Below, piece by piece: positions 11,406-24,719 of a DNA stretch of 64,000 bases. Every line of letters begins with the position of its first letter. The first letter of the stretch is position 1. Under the pieces are notes generated by a model. That model searched no databases and was not told the origin of the DNA. It worked only from the letters and a program-made list of their open reading frames with translations. The translations under genes and the position numbers were made by a program. The stretch is from positions 610,124 to 674,123 of the forward strand of contig JAODTK010005667.1 in NCBI GenBank assembly GCA_026419785.1, in the 5' to 3' direction. This DNA comes from Sclerodactyla briareus. Taxonomy: Eukaryota > Echinodermata > Holothuroidea > Dendrochirotida > Sclerodactylidae.

Positions 11406-14400
11406 AAGTTGATTAGCCTTGGATATCTAGTAGGTAGTATAGTCAGTATAGGCCTGTATTAGTTGGTCAGTCAGTTAACCAGTTCTATGCACATTAGCAT
11501 GAGAAAGCGTCACGCATATATTTAGTAGGTTAGCTAGTTAATATGTTATGAGTTAGCTAGTCAGTACTCTGTTGGAGTGGAGCGTATTGACAACAATAGC
11601 GAAGCCTTGAATTCTCGGTGCCGAGATTCGTCCCGCATTACATCGCAGACCCCACCTCTTTCGCCATATCATTTCCCGAACTCGTCGCAGGGAGGCAGTA
11701 TTTGGTAGCTGTGGGGGTGAATGCAAAGAACATGGTTAACGCCTCCAATCGGCTAGCGATGATATAAGTTGAGACACTATTGGTCGCTCTCACTTTGATC
11801 ACAAATTACAATTAATTGAAGAATGGTTAGGAGGTTTATGGAGAGTCCACAAAGTGCAAAGATGCGATAATCTAAATACCATACTTTGAACATAACAAGC
11901 CACGCGGAATTGTTGGCTTCGGAAGTACCTCCGGTTGATCAATATATGAGATCAGCCAGGAGTGCAGTCCTCGACATGTCCCTGCTATTTACTGCAAACG
12001 TTCTTATAGGCACACGGGCGTAAGAACAATCACGCCCCCGTGGCGTGACCACGAGACTAGGACAGGTTGTAATTGCCAAATAATCGTTCCTATCTAGGCT
12101 CCATCGACTTCTGCAATGTTTTTTTAGCCTACGATTGCTTCCCCATAGTGCACATACTTTGGTGCCCGTAACTAGTGCAACGTCGGTTAGAGGACAAAAT
12201 TCAGGAATTTGGTAGCGGCTAAGTGGCATGTTGAAATATTGTATTTGGACCACGGCCAGTGATAACTCTGCACGAGACCGGCTTGGTGCTCGATCAGGGA
12301 TGCAATTCATACAAAATAAGGTAATGTAAGCAAGCTCATATTTGTTATCATAATAGAGAGATCTTCTAATCAAATAAAAACCTATTATATCTCAAAATTC
12401 GTTGTAATTATGACATTACCTTGAGAGGCGATAAAGGACTTCTTCCCATTTTGGTCCTGCAACAGACTATCATTGTTGATCTAACTATTCATGATATTGT
12501 ATCAACGGAGAGATAAAACAAACGCACAACGAACAACACTCGTGGACTATCCAGATATATGATAACCCAACCTGACATAAGTTCTGCTCCCTTTCAAACT
12601 GCTGTTTGTGTTTCCACTGGGTCTCTCAACAATGATATTCTCTGTTATTTTTTCAACACTAGGACATGTGATAATAAGAGACACAAAAAAAAAAAAAAAT
12701 TTTGTAAAAAACCCTTCACCCGTTACAACGATACAGTTCCTATGTACAATTAGATTGAACGCACGTGGAAATTCAAAATGAAGGCAATAACGTATGTTCA
12801 CGGCTAACTAAACATCGATCGATGAAAACCTACCTAATGCCTCTGGAATTAGTGGCGGATAGGATTAACGATTCTTAATAATTAAATCATTGTCATCTTG
12901 ACAAGCAAATGATCTCGGATTACAACATCATAACTTTTTGGGTTTAAAAAAAATGAATCTAATTGTATCAGCTTGATATCAGGCGTGAACAGTCTAACAG
13001 CAATCGTAGCTGCTCAAGTTTAAACACTCGTATCATCGATAAGCCCTGATAGTCATTCATACCAAAATATAGGATGCTTGTAGTAGTCGGTAAGATTCAC
13101 ACCAAGGCGGGTGATTTCCGCACCACACGACTGTGGATCATTGTTGATGAAGAAAAATGGGAGCGAAGATGGGAGGCTTTTTTTATATGACTCATTAACA
13201 TGTGACAACATGAGCTGAGTTCACCAATAAGCAGAAAATACATACGCTCATGACGTGTGGAATACCTATTAAATCGCCCATGCTAGCCTGAGGAGGTCAG
13301 GGTTAGTCAAGGATTCATTGAGTCTAGGAGAGGCTAGCTGCTTGAGGATTGTTTCTTATTCTTACATGTGAACATTTTCCGGAACCGTTTCTTTCGTACG
13401 TTCCTTTGTTCGCTCCGACAGTCCAAGGAAATTGTTGCCTGCCCTTCTCAATTGCTACAAGTGAATATGAATATAGTCTATTTTAGAAGTCAAATCAATC
13501 ATGATGAATGATACAGAACAAAAAAGAATGCGCCCTAGAAATTAGGAATTCGAATGTCTTGCAATTCGATATTCTAATGCAGATCGATATTATGGTCGAA
13601 TTTATTGTAGATTACTTTAGAATCATGTTGATTAAACGAATATTAGTGTGCCTAGGCATTTGCCTTAAATTTGGAAGAGAGAAACTGTTTGATTGCAACA
13701 TCAACTTTAACGTTCGGATTTGGCAGGGAAATAATCATCTTCGTTGTATTCAACTAATTATAGTATAGTCACTGTAATGAATCGGATTCTCCCATGGAGG
13801 AGAAGAGCCTCCTACAAGGGTCAACTTCGTTCATGTCATCGATATTTTTTCTACTTCAGGTATCCATCCATGATATTTTTAAACCGTTTTCTCTTGTTCA
13901 TCACAAATGGAAATCCCCCCTACCTCCTACTCTATTCTTAATCGACTTCCATAGTTGTGAATTAGTTGATAATTAGTTTCATGTTTTGTTAGTTGGGCAT
14001 AACCAATTGGCGTTTGCTGATGACATGACGGACTTATCCGTGGGAAAACATGGGAAACATTTGCGACGACGATACGAAATTTCAACAGTTACGACATAAC
14101 TAGCACAGCCCTGCTCAGTTTAGACTGTTGAGGGAGCGCATCTGATTGTGATGCCAGTAGACACCTGTAATATGTCTATGTATTCAATTTGAACCCCTCC
14201 AGTACACTGCTATCGGAATGGAATTAGGTTTAGTTACCTGAACTCAGTTGAATTTTATCAACGTTTTCTCTAAGTATCGCGGGAGATCTATCAATGGTAT
14301 GACTGCCGGACATTCTGAGAGGTCACCCCGAGGAATGCTCAAGAGTCTACTCCCTTCAGGTCTTGAGTTGGAGTCCGTTTCCTCGCGGGTGGGCACGATT

Positions 14401-15740
14401 CATATCTTTGATTCCAAGAGCATGGGTTACTGTCAGTGTAAGGTCTTAACGGAGGCGTGGATGGCTTCGATCCTTTACTTCGTAAATGTTAGGAGGCCCA
14501 AACGTTCTTTTGTTGTTTGACCGATTTGCATCATGATCTGTCGTTGAAACTTAAGCATATTCAGTTAATAAACAGTACAGTAAATAGACCTGCTTTTGCA
14601 CTAGTTTTACATGTACTGTGTAACTAACACCTGACTCACTGTCGTCTGAAATTGTTTTTTGTGCACTCGTTCTAAAATCCTCTTTTTAAGTGAAAGAAGG
14701 TGCACTCATAGAACAACAGTCCAAGCCATACCACACAGAACACTAAGCACCCGGATGCCACTTCACTTCACAGCAAGTGAGCATTATAATGTATTGCAAT
14801 ACCCACTATGATCAACTACACACCCTTTGTTTATTCCCATTGATTAAACGATTATAGCTTGGAGTGTGCCATCATGTGATTGCTGATAACTTCCAGGTTC
14901 CATTGACCTCCATGTATGGTCAGAACAAGAAGGTGTAATCGTCCCGAAAGGCTGGATATCTTTTCCAATCTCGATATGCCACAGGAACTTTCCCGACGTA
15001 CACCCATTCCAAATGCAAGGGAATACGACTCTTACTGGAATTATTCATAGGAGACACTACTTTCCCCATTCTCACGGAGAGAATCCAGTAACTTACACTA
15101 GCTGGACACAAGCACGTTTGAATCGTCAAAACAACCCATGCATGGACTTCCAAGAGACGATTCTTCTATAATAAATATTTCGCAAGCTTTCCTTCCTGAG
15201 TGGGGACATGACTGTCCGATTTCGAGCAGCTGCTAACATTTTTTTCTGGATTCCTTCCAGTTTGTGTATAATCCCGTTCGTGACAAATGCGTTGATTTGC
15301 GATCCTCAATTTGTCAAAATTCTTTAAGCAAAAATTACGTGATTGATCGATACAGCACAGTTCATTCGTGAGTCCGACCAGAGGATTTTTCCTTTTTGGC
15401 TGATGAAGGCGACATTTTCATTTTCATTTTTTCTAATTGGGGAGATCTTGACGTATACCAGCCCAGGCACGTGGCCTGTACGTTACAGCACGAACTGGCA
15501 GCCATATTTGAGGGCGTGGAGGGGAAATGATCAAGCGACGAAAGCGGCGAAGCGGCGAAGACCGTCAATAGTTGCTGATATATTGGCGAGATTTCATTAA
15601 AGAAGTCGTATTCAGGATAAACATCATATTTTGTATTGTCAAACTCCATATACCGTTGTTTTATACATGGTGATCTGGATCAAGATTGCTAACCATTATT
15701 CTAATACACCTCTCTCTTCAGAGCCAATTAGCTATGATGT
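11406..15740. other. Unassigned DNA
   Basis: About 4.3 kb with no supported gene or repeat. Frames of 60-144 codons on both strands (for example 11939-12373 minus and 15362-15649 minus) have no recognisable domain. A 14-base A run lies at about 12686-12700. Confidence 0.4.
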
Positions 15741-15754
15741 GTGTTACTATGAGG

Positions 15755-18700
15755 ACATATTGAAAGTCATATAAAACCCACCCCTGCTGACTCGTTCATG
15801 TTTTTGTTTCCAATTTTCCTTCCGGGGAATGCGAAGAGTTTGTGACGTAATCGGGACAAGAGGACGCCATAGACTTCACACATTAAACACTGCTATATCG
15901 TTCAGTTGTTACAACAACAACAAAACGGTTTCCATAAGTATATTATCGTTTCACATTGACGCTGTATTACAGAGGCCCACACTACCCCCCGTGGTGTCCC
16001 ACAAGGTTGTATTCTATTGGTGCACGTGGATCCGGTGGAATTCGATTCGTGATGTAGGGGGGTGGGCTGTGGAACTAGAAAGTATCAAATGCCAAGTCAT
16101 ATTCACGTTAAACATTGTACTTTAAATGGTGAAATGTATTTCCTGATGGTGAATATACTCCAATATCTTCAAAGGTTCACTCAAACCATTTTAGTATAAT
16201 CATGGCCCCCATGAAGATATTTTAGGTGTCGTTGTGCTTATGAATGTCGGGGTTCGATCAAGCATGGTGTGACGCTTTCAAGCCTTGCATTCATCCGTGT
16301 TAGGAACACACTCGATGTTGAACTTCCTCCCTAATTCCCGGTTCACTGTTCAGGTTCTATTGATGTGTACACACCATGTATCACGGAAATTTCTAAAGGA
16401 AACCACCTTTGAATATATACAAGGGCAAAAACTACGTTCATATAATATTGCTTATGTTTGTATAAAGTTTCATGGCAGCGTTTTATTGAAATTGTCTTGG
16501 AATTTCCCCATAAGCTCAGTTTCCCCAATTGAGGCTGTTGGGAGACAGTGGTGTTTGACTGTGAACGCAGCGAGGTCTCCCTAGCCTGCAGACACAAGGG
16601 CAAGGATTCGTTTGATGAACCACGTCGACTACGTTTTACGCAGCCTTGGTGGCATGTTCTAATAGACGCCGTGCATCACGCACTCCGGGAGGCCATTGCG
16701 TTGCTAATCTAGTGACCGAGTGCGTTATCATTTCTTCTGCTATTTTTGTTTGGTGCCTCCATGATTTTCCTGTGTGGATGCTGTTGGGCCAGATATAGTT
16801 TACCCGTGATGTATAGCATGTGCCCGACAAGAAGGCTACGCGTATTGTAAACAATGTGTGTGGGAATATTTGGTTGGAACAGTTTCAGGATGGAGACTGC
16901 AGAACTAGTGTCCAACACATTCAAAATGTCAAAAACAAAACCGTTACTAAATCCTCCAGCATTTTCTGTCCTATGTCCATCCTTGACTGAGCGGACGGAT
17001 GCTTCACATTAGTGACCACTCACTCTACACCATAACTGATTACATCTACTAATCTAAATACACCACTATTGGATTAATACCTGTCTTCCTTATTCACCTT
17101 TGAACCCTCCTGAATTTGTAGGAAACCGACCAACAATATTTCTTCTACAAATTTTCAACTCTAACAGAACATGATCTTCAATTTCCGTAGAAGCGGTTTT
17201 TAGTCTGAAAATGCATCAGGTACAATGATAGAGTGTTGCACACATTCTAACATAATATTTCGTAATAATTAATCCTTATTTGAAAAAATTGAGGATTGGG
17301 GATCAAAGTTACCTCTCCTCGGTCACTCATTGTTCACTGCTTGGTATAATATGACAGGCTCGATGTTGGAGCCTATGCGGCCGTCTCCTACAAAACATAG
17401 TGTGGCGTGAGAATAACGATCATTTATTGCAGAATAGTGCGTAATAATGTAGCCTATCGAGAGACCTGTCTCTATTATTCAATTACTAATTACAATCAGT
17501 TTAAATATGAGTAACCTCGCATTCCTATAAGAACGTATTTTTGACGTAGCAGCATCTCGCAAGTGACGGCAGGGTACTAGTATTTATTCTATCATGTGCT
17601 GTACCTTGCTTGATTGCGACTGTAAGTTACCGTCCTCCCACAATCGTGTTCTCTGAATCATCAATGTGAGAGTCTTGACCGCATACACCACGCCCACAGA
17701 AAACAATTACATAGTGACAAAGTAATATGAGAACTCTATACATAACATTAGTTATTTATAAAGTTCCTAAAACCAGACTAAAACTACGTTGAATTTGAAA
17801 TATGGAGGAATATTGAGAAAAGTCATATAAAAAACCCACACCTGGACTCGTTCATGTTTTGTTTCAATTTCCTTAGGGGAATGCGAAGAGAGAGTAAGAG
17901 TTGGTGACCGTAATCGGGGTACAAGGACGCCCAATAGAATTCACACATTAAACACTGCTATATAGTTCAGTTGTTACACGGTTTCCAGAAGTATTTTTCG
18001 TTTGCACATTGACGCTGTATTACAGAGGCCCAGCGGCTACTCCCCCGTGGTGTCACAAGGTTGTATTCTATTGGTGCACGTGGATCCGGGGTGGGTGGAA
18101 TTCAGTAGAAGGATTGGGCTTGTGGAACTAGAAAAGTTAGTAACAAATGCCAAGTCTATTCACGTTAACATGTGTACTTTGAAATGGTGTGAATTGTATT
18201 TGCCTGATGGGAATATACTCCAATATCTGAAAAGGTTCACCAAAACCATTTAGTTATAATAGGCCCCATGAAGATATATTTAGGTGCGTTTTGCTTTATG
18301 AATTGTCGGGTGTTCGATCAAGCATGGTGTGACGCTTTCAAGCCTTGCATTCAATCCGTGTTGAGGAACACACTAGATGTTGAACTTCCTCCTAATTCCC
18401 GTTCACTGTTCAGTTCGGAAAAATTGATGTGTACCACACCATGTATCACGGAAATTTCTAAAGGAATACCACCTTTAAGATATACAAGGCAAAAAACGAG
18501 TGCATATATATTGCATTTATGTTTGGTTTGGAGTACGCTTTCTGGACCCGTTTTATTGAACAATTGTCGGGGAAGTTTCCCCATAAGCTCCAAGTTCCAC
18601 AATTGAGGATGTGTGGGAGGACAGGGTGTATGACTGTGAACCCGAACGCAGCGAGGTCTCCCTAGCTGCAGACACATGGGCAAGGACGTTTGACCACGGC

Positions 18701-19908
18701 GACTACGTTACGCTTGGTGCATGTAACAAAATAGACGCCGTTGATCCGGCACTCCGGGGAGGCCATGGCGTTGCTAAGCTAGTGACCGAGTTCAGTTTCT
18801 TGTATTTTTGTGCTTCATGATTTATCCTGTTGTGGATGCTGTTGCGGTCTCAAAGATATTTTAACCGTGATGTATAGCATGCTGTGCCCGACAAGAAGGC
18901 TACGCGTATGAAACATGTGGGGGACATAGTGTGGAAACAGTTTCAAGGGGATGGAGAATGCAGAACTAGTGTACATCAACATTCAAATGTCAAAAACACC
19001 GCGTTACTAAATCCGTCCAGCATTTTTTCTGTCTATGTCCATCCTTTTGACACTGAGCTGAGCGGATGCGTCAATGTGACCACTCACTCTCCACCATAAC
19101 TGATTACATCTACGAATAACTAAATCCACCTATGGGATTAGACCTGTCGTCATTATTCCAACCTTTGAACCCTCCATAATTTGTAGGAAACGACCAAACA
19201 TCTTTCTTTCCTACAAATTGTCAACTCTAACAGAACATAATCTCAATTTCCGTAGAACGCGTTTTATCGGAAAATGGCTCATGTACAAATGAGAGAGTAG
19301 AGTGTTGCACACATTCTAACCATAATATTCGTAATAGATAATCATTATTTGAAAAAATTGAGGATTGGGATCAAAGTTACCTCTCTCGTCATCATTGTCA
19401 CTAGGCATTGGTATAAGATACAGGCATCGATGATTGTGAGACTTGCGCCGTCTCCTACAAAACAGAGTGTGCGTGAGAATAACGATTAAATTTATTGCGA
19501 AATAATAGTGCGTAATAAGGTACCTACGCGAGGACCTGTCTCTATTTTCATTACTTAATTACCATCAGTATTAAAATATAGGAACCTCGGAATTCCTTAT
19601 AAAGAACGTCATTTTTGACGTAGAATTCTCGGCAGTGACGGCAGGGTTACGTAGTAGTTTATTCTTCTCATGTGCCTGTGTACCTTTGGATGATTGTTGC
19701 GTACCTGTAGTTAACCGTCCTCCCACAAGCGTTGTTTCTCTGGAATAATCAATTCAATTGTGAGAAGTCTACCGACATACACGCACGCCCACAGAAACAA
19801 AATACATAGTGGAAAAGTAATATGAGAAACTCTATAACATACACATTAGTTATTTATAAAAAAAGTTCCTCCTACAAAACCAACTAAAACTACCGTTGAA
19901 TTTGAAAT
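15755..19908. repeat. Tandem duplication, two units of about 2.05 kb
   Basis: Unit 1 (about 15755-17805) and unit 2 (about 17814-19908) align end to end. Shared anchors include AGTCATATAAAA..CCCAC at the start, GAATGCGAAGAG, CACATTAAACACTGCTATAT, GACGCTGTATTACAGAGGCC, TCGATCAAGCATGGTGTGACG, ACCATGTATCACGGAAATTTC, GAGGATTGGG, and GTTGAATTTGAAATAT at the end. The copies differ by many small indels, so frames differ between them. Neither strand has a frame conserved across both units, and no protein family could be assigned. Confidence 0.92.
18268..18606 (+). CDS. Unassigned open frame inside the duplicated unit
   Basis: A frame of 112 codons in unit 2. Its counterpart in unit 1 (about 16285-16584) is open in places but frameshifted. 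The opposite strand is also open in both units (18351-18683 and 16343-16603), and both minus frames share the segment PLEISVIHGV. I cannot decide which strand, if either, is coding. No domain is recognised. Confidence 0.15.
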   Translation: MKIYLGAFCFMNCRVFDQAWCDAFKPCIQSVLRNTLDVELPPNSRSLFSSEKLMCTTPCITEISKGIPPLRYTRQKTSAYILHLCLVWSTLSGPVLLNNCRGSFPISSKFHN

Positions 19909-19963
19909 ATACGGTTAGGTATTAGAGATTAGTTATTAATTTCAATAGTACGGAATTACATTA

Positions 19964-20218
19964 CTACAATCTTTGCTGTCTTCGTCCTTGCCAGGGACTA
20001 AACTCGTCGTACGAGATAGAGTGACACAAGTGCGCGTAGCGTAGTGAGGTCTCATCAGCCGTTGCAGTAGGAAGTACGGTATTATGTGTTATGTTATATC
20101 GTGGTGATATTGTAAGTAAGGACCGCGCCCTTTGCTCACTACCGAGATTTTCACGGGGTTGGCCGATTTGAGGTTTCCGAATTTGAATAATTGTACTTGG
20201 TTGTGAACTTACAAACAT
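19964..20218 (-). CDS. Possible fibronectin type III fragment
   Basis: A minus-strand frame of 84 codons whose second half has the rhythm of an FN3 domain (a YNIT-like strand, then ADETSL, then a SISYDEFSP-like strand). The match is weaker than for the FN3 exons just upstream in the gene direction (20.7-22.4 kb) and would need frame corrections. If real, it is the most C-terminal FN3 of the minus-strand gene. Confidence 0.25.
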   Translation of the reverse strand: MFVSSQPSTIIQIRKPQIGQPRENLGSEQRARSLLTISPRYNITHNTVLPTATADETSLRYAHLCHSISYDEFSPWQGRRQQRL

Positions 20219-20689
20219 TTATATCATCAGTGGATAGATTTCTAATAAACATTGAACATACCACAGTTGGTGGTTTCAATCCTCTACTGATGGTAGTTTA
20301 GCCAGTGAGCCCGCGTAGTGGTCGTACTGGCTGTGAATTGTGGATGACAATCTTTAATTACTGATGAGATAGTCGACTTTAACCGCTCAATGAAGAGGCC
20401 AAGCGTTTATTACCCTCTATACGCCTGTACAATAAGAAGACAACGCAATGAACATCGCACGACGAACAGCAACCACTGGTATGATTAAAAATATACTGAT
20501 GGGTGTACCTCTTCTCTGAAGAATGAGCAGAAAAAAGAGAAATCAATGTTTCAACTCACAGAACTTCACGCATATGCTTAACAAAATAGCCTTGTAGCTA
20601 TCTAATGGAATATCCAATTGAAATTTGGTGAATGGGCATTTATACTTCCACGGATTCATCACCCACACTGTTGACCGGATACTTTGTGG

Positions 20690-20881
20690 AATATTAAACG
20701 CTGCCTGTCTACCGTCAGAGGCGCCGCGGACGGTAGCTTTATCCGCGATTTAAATTTTCATCGATTATTGCCCACGTCTCGCCTCCGTTGACGGTAATTG
20801 GTTCCAGTTGCTCTGTCCCCCCGTCAGCTATAATGTAGATGGTGTAGCTGACGTACTGCATTGCAATACTGGCCGTCCAAT
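20690..20881 (-). CDS. Probable fibronectin type III exon of a cell-surface protein
   Basis: The frame reads DWTAS, then YTIYI, then ITVNGGETWAIID and LNRG. This is the order of conserved positions in an FN3 domain: the W of strand B, the Y of strand C, and the L-P-G-like turn before strand F. A possible 3' splice site, CTTGTTTTAG, ends at 20882 on the minus strand. After LNRG a stop appears, but a one-base shift continues with a TVRGASDG segment, as expected for strand F. An alternative start codon at 20924 gives a hydrophobic, signal-like stretch, but the FN3 reading explains more. Confidence 0.5.
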
Positions 20882-21537
20882 CTAAAACAAGAGGCACCCA
20901 TGAAAACGCAAATAGAAGTAACAAAAGTACAGAGAAAGACTATTCCCTAACAAATTTATGATACCGTGAGAGTCTTTCATAGTTAATCCGGTAAGCTTTC
21001 ATTCCAAGTGTTCACTTCATGGTTTATCGATCCTCAAAATTAGCGACCCTCAAAATTGGCGACAGTAGCTCTCAGTATCACGTGGAATAATTACTTGCAA
21101 CCATATACAGGATTCCGTGAGGGATTTTGCGCGGGAATGTAGCATTGAGTGCAGCATTGAGCGCGGGAATATACATTAGGCAATATGCCTATGAAGTGCC
21201 CAATAAAAATTCAAACCTTCATAAGACATTGACTTTATTCATTTCAGTCATTACTGGCGTTAAACGTCCCACAGTTCGGTGTAGCCATGGGTTTGAAATT
21301 TGACAGGAAAGTTTGATTCACTCGTGGTGGATATGTGCTGTTAGCATGAAAAGAGAATGCCCATCAGAATCAACAATATACTAATAGACATGGACGTGGT
21401 ATGAAAATACTTTTATTGAAAACGCATGCAATTCGTTGTTCGTGAAGCAAACCCGATCATATCAATGGAATAAGCGTACCAATTTGATTGAAAACGGCGT
21501 GACAGTAGCATGCAAAAATCTAGTTATTCCATTACTA

Positions 21538-21800
21538 CCGTCTTGATCGTAACGGAAGGACTCATTGGGCCTTCACCCCCGCGGCCCTCCCTCACAGCTG
21601 CAACAGTGAGTTCATATTCCGTATCACCTCAGCCTCAGACCTGAATAGTTTATTTCGGGTTTCATTGAGGAACACAGCCACCCATTGATCCAACACGATT
21701 TAACCTTCTTGTAATACGGCAGTATCCCTACAGCTGGGTCTCTCTACATGTGTCTCCTCCCTCATGGATTCCATCTGATTGTCACTGATGAAAATTGGGT
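21538..21800 (-). CDS. Fibronectin type III exon (strands F-G clear)
   Basis: The minus strand encodes EYELTVAAVREG followed by GEGPMSPSVTIKT, which is the typical end of an FN3 domain (Y-x-V-x-V-A-A-V...G.G..S..V.I.T). A GT dinucleotide right after the ACG codon (AAGACG/GTAGTA) is a plausible 5' splice site. Upstream sequence, with one or two frameshifts, includes LPYYKK, compatible with strand C. This is the strongest host-coding signal in the window. FN3 domains form extracellular beta-sandwich modules in receptors, phosphatases and adhesion proteins. Confidence 0.65.
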
Positions 21801-22237
21801 TTACTAACCTGGCACTGGATGTGTGGGCAAAACCGGCAATTCTATTTTATTGGAAACAGAAACGAGAGGAATGATGTGAACATTCCAATATAATCGCAGC
21901 GTCATATCATACCGTAGGACATCCACTATATAAATACACAATGGCTGCCATAAAGACACGATATAAAGAATATATTCCCTGTGTAATTATTGTGACTAGT
22001 CTTCTGACGAAGCCAAACAATATTGCCGGTGGAAACTATTTGATATTATTACCATAAACAGTGATGTTATCGAAGTATATATTTTATTGGGATAACTCCT
22101 CTAGATGTTTTTCAAGACGCGGTAAGGTGTCCTGTAAAAACTCAGATTCGACTTGATGATCGTACAGTTAATAAATGCCCAGCGAGCGCCCATTATTCCA
22201 CCTAGTGTCTATGACAAACAAGCGTGACAAAAAAAAA

Positions 22238-22400
22238 ATATTAGAATTTACACTCACTGCTATTGCGTAAGTTGTGTTTATCCACGCATAGATTGAAGTT
22301 TTTGAGTGTTGTGCCGGTAGCTGACAGATAAACAATATCACCAGCATTGGCCCCAGGTATAGGAGAACACGTCGGTTAAACAGGAGAACTAATCACACTA
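22238..22400 (-). CDS. Fibronectin type III fragment
   Basis: The minus strand encodes NTTYAIAVSVNSN at about 22240-22278, a good match to strand F of an FN3 domain. Upstream, in other frames, are SATGTT and PGANAGD-like segments that could belong to the same domain if indels are allowed. It lies between the FN3 exon at 21.6 kb and the unassigned exon at 22.9 kb, on the same strand. Confidence 0.45.
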
Positions 22401-22856
22401 ATAACGGTTAACCTACAGACAGTCATCTCAGGCGAACACCATATACTTGAGTCTACATACTGTACGCTGGAACAGGCCAATGGTATATAATTGTTCGTAT
22501 TCGGATTTAACGTGGCGTGCAAGCGAGCTGATCCGTCTTGTTCGGGTTTACCTTCCGCCTTGGTTTCGCTCTCGAATAAATCCTGCAAAACCTAAAAGAA
22601 CAGTTTTTTTTCGTGAATGCATGTTGGCTTTATTTATTACTGTTTCGATATGTCAATTTTCTCTAATCAACAACAACATCGGGAGACTCATAATCTTACT
22701 ACTATATTACAATACGAATCAACGTTTGAATGTCATTCCCAATATAGGACATTTCATTACAATTTTCACTATATCATACTTTTATGATGCAAGTCATCCT
22801 ACAGGCCAATCCTGAACTATATATATTTACTTTCTATTCATACATTTCGATCTCAC

Positions 22857-23081
22857 CTTTTTTGACATCGATATGTCCTGTACCACCCATCGATGCTTGC
22901 AGCCAGCAACCAACACATTCTCCTGTCACTTTTCCATGCATCCGACCTCGCATGACATTCCTCTCCGCAGAATCACCATCATAAACCATCTTGACATTCT
23001 GCAAAGAAAATACATGCTCCATTGAATGCTGACACAAAGCAATCTTCTTACACTTCTTCACATATTCACCTTGTGGTCTCT
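22857..23081 (-). CDS. Probable internal exon, domain not recognised
   Basis: A minus-strand frame is flanked by good splice signals: a long polypyrimidine tract ending in GCGCAG at about 23082 and AAAAAAG/GTGAGA at 22857. A second possible acceptor (TTTTCTTTGCAG) at about 22999 would shorten the exon to 142 bases. Readable segments include YVKKCKKIALC, NVKMVYDGDSAERN and KVTGECVGCW. Codon use looks coding. I do not recognise the domain; four cysteines suggest an extracellular module, in keeping with the FN3 and EGF fragments on the same strand. Confidence 0.45.
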
Positions 23082-24239
23082 GCGCAAAAAAAAAAAAACC
23101 CTTGAGATAAAATGTGATCAATGTGATCAATCGGAACCGTAACAGGCAAAAATATGGTTTGGAAGTTTAGCAGTATTATGTTTGTAGTGTTTTTTTTTTC
23201 CTATAAGGAATACTTACTTTACTATTTTCGTTAATAGTAACTTATTTCAGGGAATGTTCATGTAGTACAATACACCCAGTCAGGATGGTTGTTTGTTCAT
23301 GTTTCGAGTACATCATTAATGATATGTACGACAACATGCTAACACACCAGCACATCATGTTTTGCTGCGAGTGATTTTCAATCTATTAAAACACGCACGT
23401 AGGCGTAGCTTCCCGTTTTTACGTTTAGTCATTTCTTGTTGGCATAGCCAGTTGCAAAAAACATGACTTATTGTTTTCTCCAGTAATCTACGTACCATTC
23501 AGCAAAATCGAGCGTCATCGCTGGAGAACCGTGGCTATTTCACTGACTCGAATCAGATATCGTGGTAACCGAATGAATCGGGACTCGGTTTCGGTTTTCG
23601 GACGTCGATGCTTCGGACTCGGACTTGAAGCCGCGTCCATGGAAGCAAATATTACTACGAAAGAGTCCGACTATTTTCCCCCATATCATTTTACACAATC
23701 CGACCCGCTCTACTCTTATAATAATCTGTATGGTCCACCCGAAAGATACGTATTGGTAATCATACCCTTTTCAATGTATGGTCAACCAACCCACCTGAAC
23801 AGGTAACCATTATCGCAGGTATGATCATGGTCTCGTGCACATTCACGCAACCCCTCAATCACTGAGACCTACCTTTTCATTCTCTTAAAAATATTCACCA
23901 GTAAAGGCTCTAGTTTCGGAAGAGTTTACAGTTGGAGAACCACTTCAGGAGCATATTAGTACAGAAATGTTTACAACTTCCTTATAGGTCTGAGAAAATG
24001 GCACAGAGGGCCCCAATCGGCTTAGTACTAACATTGTAGGAACCTACGCACATTTTAATTCGTATTTAACAATTGCCTGCACTTGATGACTATGCCCAAT
24101 GCAATTGAAGGTGAGTCAGGCATTTGAAGACACTCATGTATTGAATTTCTTTCAGTATAACTATTGTTTCTGAAGCCCACACAACTGCGCTTCCGTGGGG
24201 CCTAATCTATCGATCAGCATGTTTTGGAAACACGGTCGC

Positions 24240-24390
24240 AGGTTTCTCCAACTGTTTTCAACTGGTTTCCGCAATATTATTACTATAGTCATGGAGCATG
24301 TGAGCCTGTAACCCTACAAATCACTAGCTCACCATCACCCTTTTGGGCCATTATGTTGACGTGTATTCAAGTGCAACTCAATATAAGCGC
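24240..24390 (-). CDS. Possible Ig-like fragment
   Basis: The minus strand encodes KGDGELVICRVTGSHAP, which has the G-x-L-x-I-x-C-x-x-x-G-x-x-P pattern around the first cysteine of an I-set Ig domain. Frame breaks follow immediately. The evidence is one short motif, supported mainly by other extracellular modules on the same strand. Confidence 0.25.
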
Positions 24391-24719
24391 ATCCAAGCTA
24401 GTGTCCACCCGTAGAATTGTTTGTGAGAACGCAATAGAACGTTTATAGCGGTTTTCAGGGGCAGTTTCTTTAGAGAAAAAACTTTCACGTTGGACGTTTC
24501 AATTTGAGCCTAATTGCCTGAAGCGTGACCTTGATACCATTACCGAGCCAGAAGCCTCGCACCGGCAACTCACTTTACGAGGCATGGACTGACCCATCGG
24601 CCGGTCGCGGTCGCCATTACAGCCAGACAGATTGGAATGTATTTTCCTAATGGGATCAAATCGTGAACGCATTTATATTATCGATACAATTTTGTGTAGT
24701 GCTCATTGTGCAATACGGC

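Noticed and set aside
15990..16020. GVPQGCIL-like reverse transcriptase motif in unit 1 of the 2.05-kb duplication
   Set aside because: The motif depends on one extra C not present in unit 2, and no FADD block or other reverse transcriptase landmark follows in any frame.
18911..19099. Plus-strand fibronectin III-like ending in unit 2 (NPSSIFSVYVHPF then VNVTTHSPP)
   Set aside because: The same region in unit 1 does not keep the frame, and the neighbouring FN3 fragments are on the minus strand. It may be a chance resemblance.
20739..20924. Small secreted peptide with an N-terminal signal-like stretch
   Set aside because: The hydrophobic start lies in the likely intron before a splice acceptor. 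The rest of the frame fits a fibronectin III domain better.
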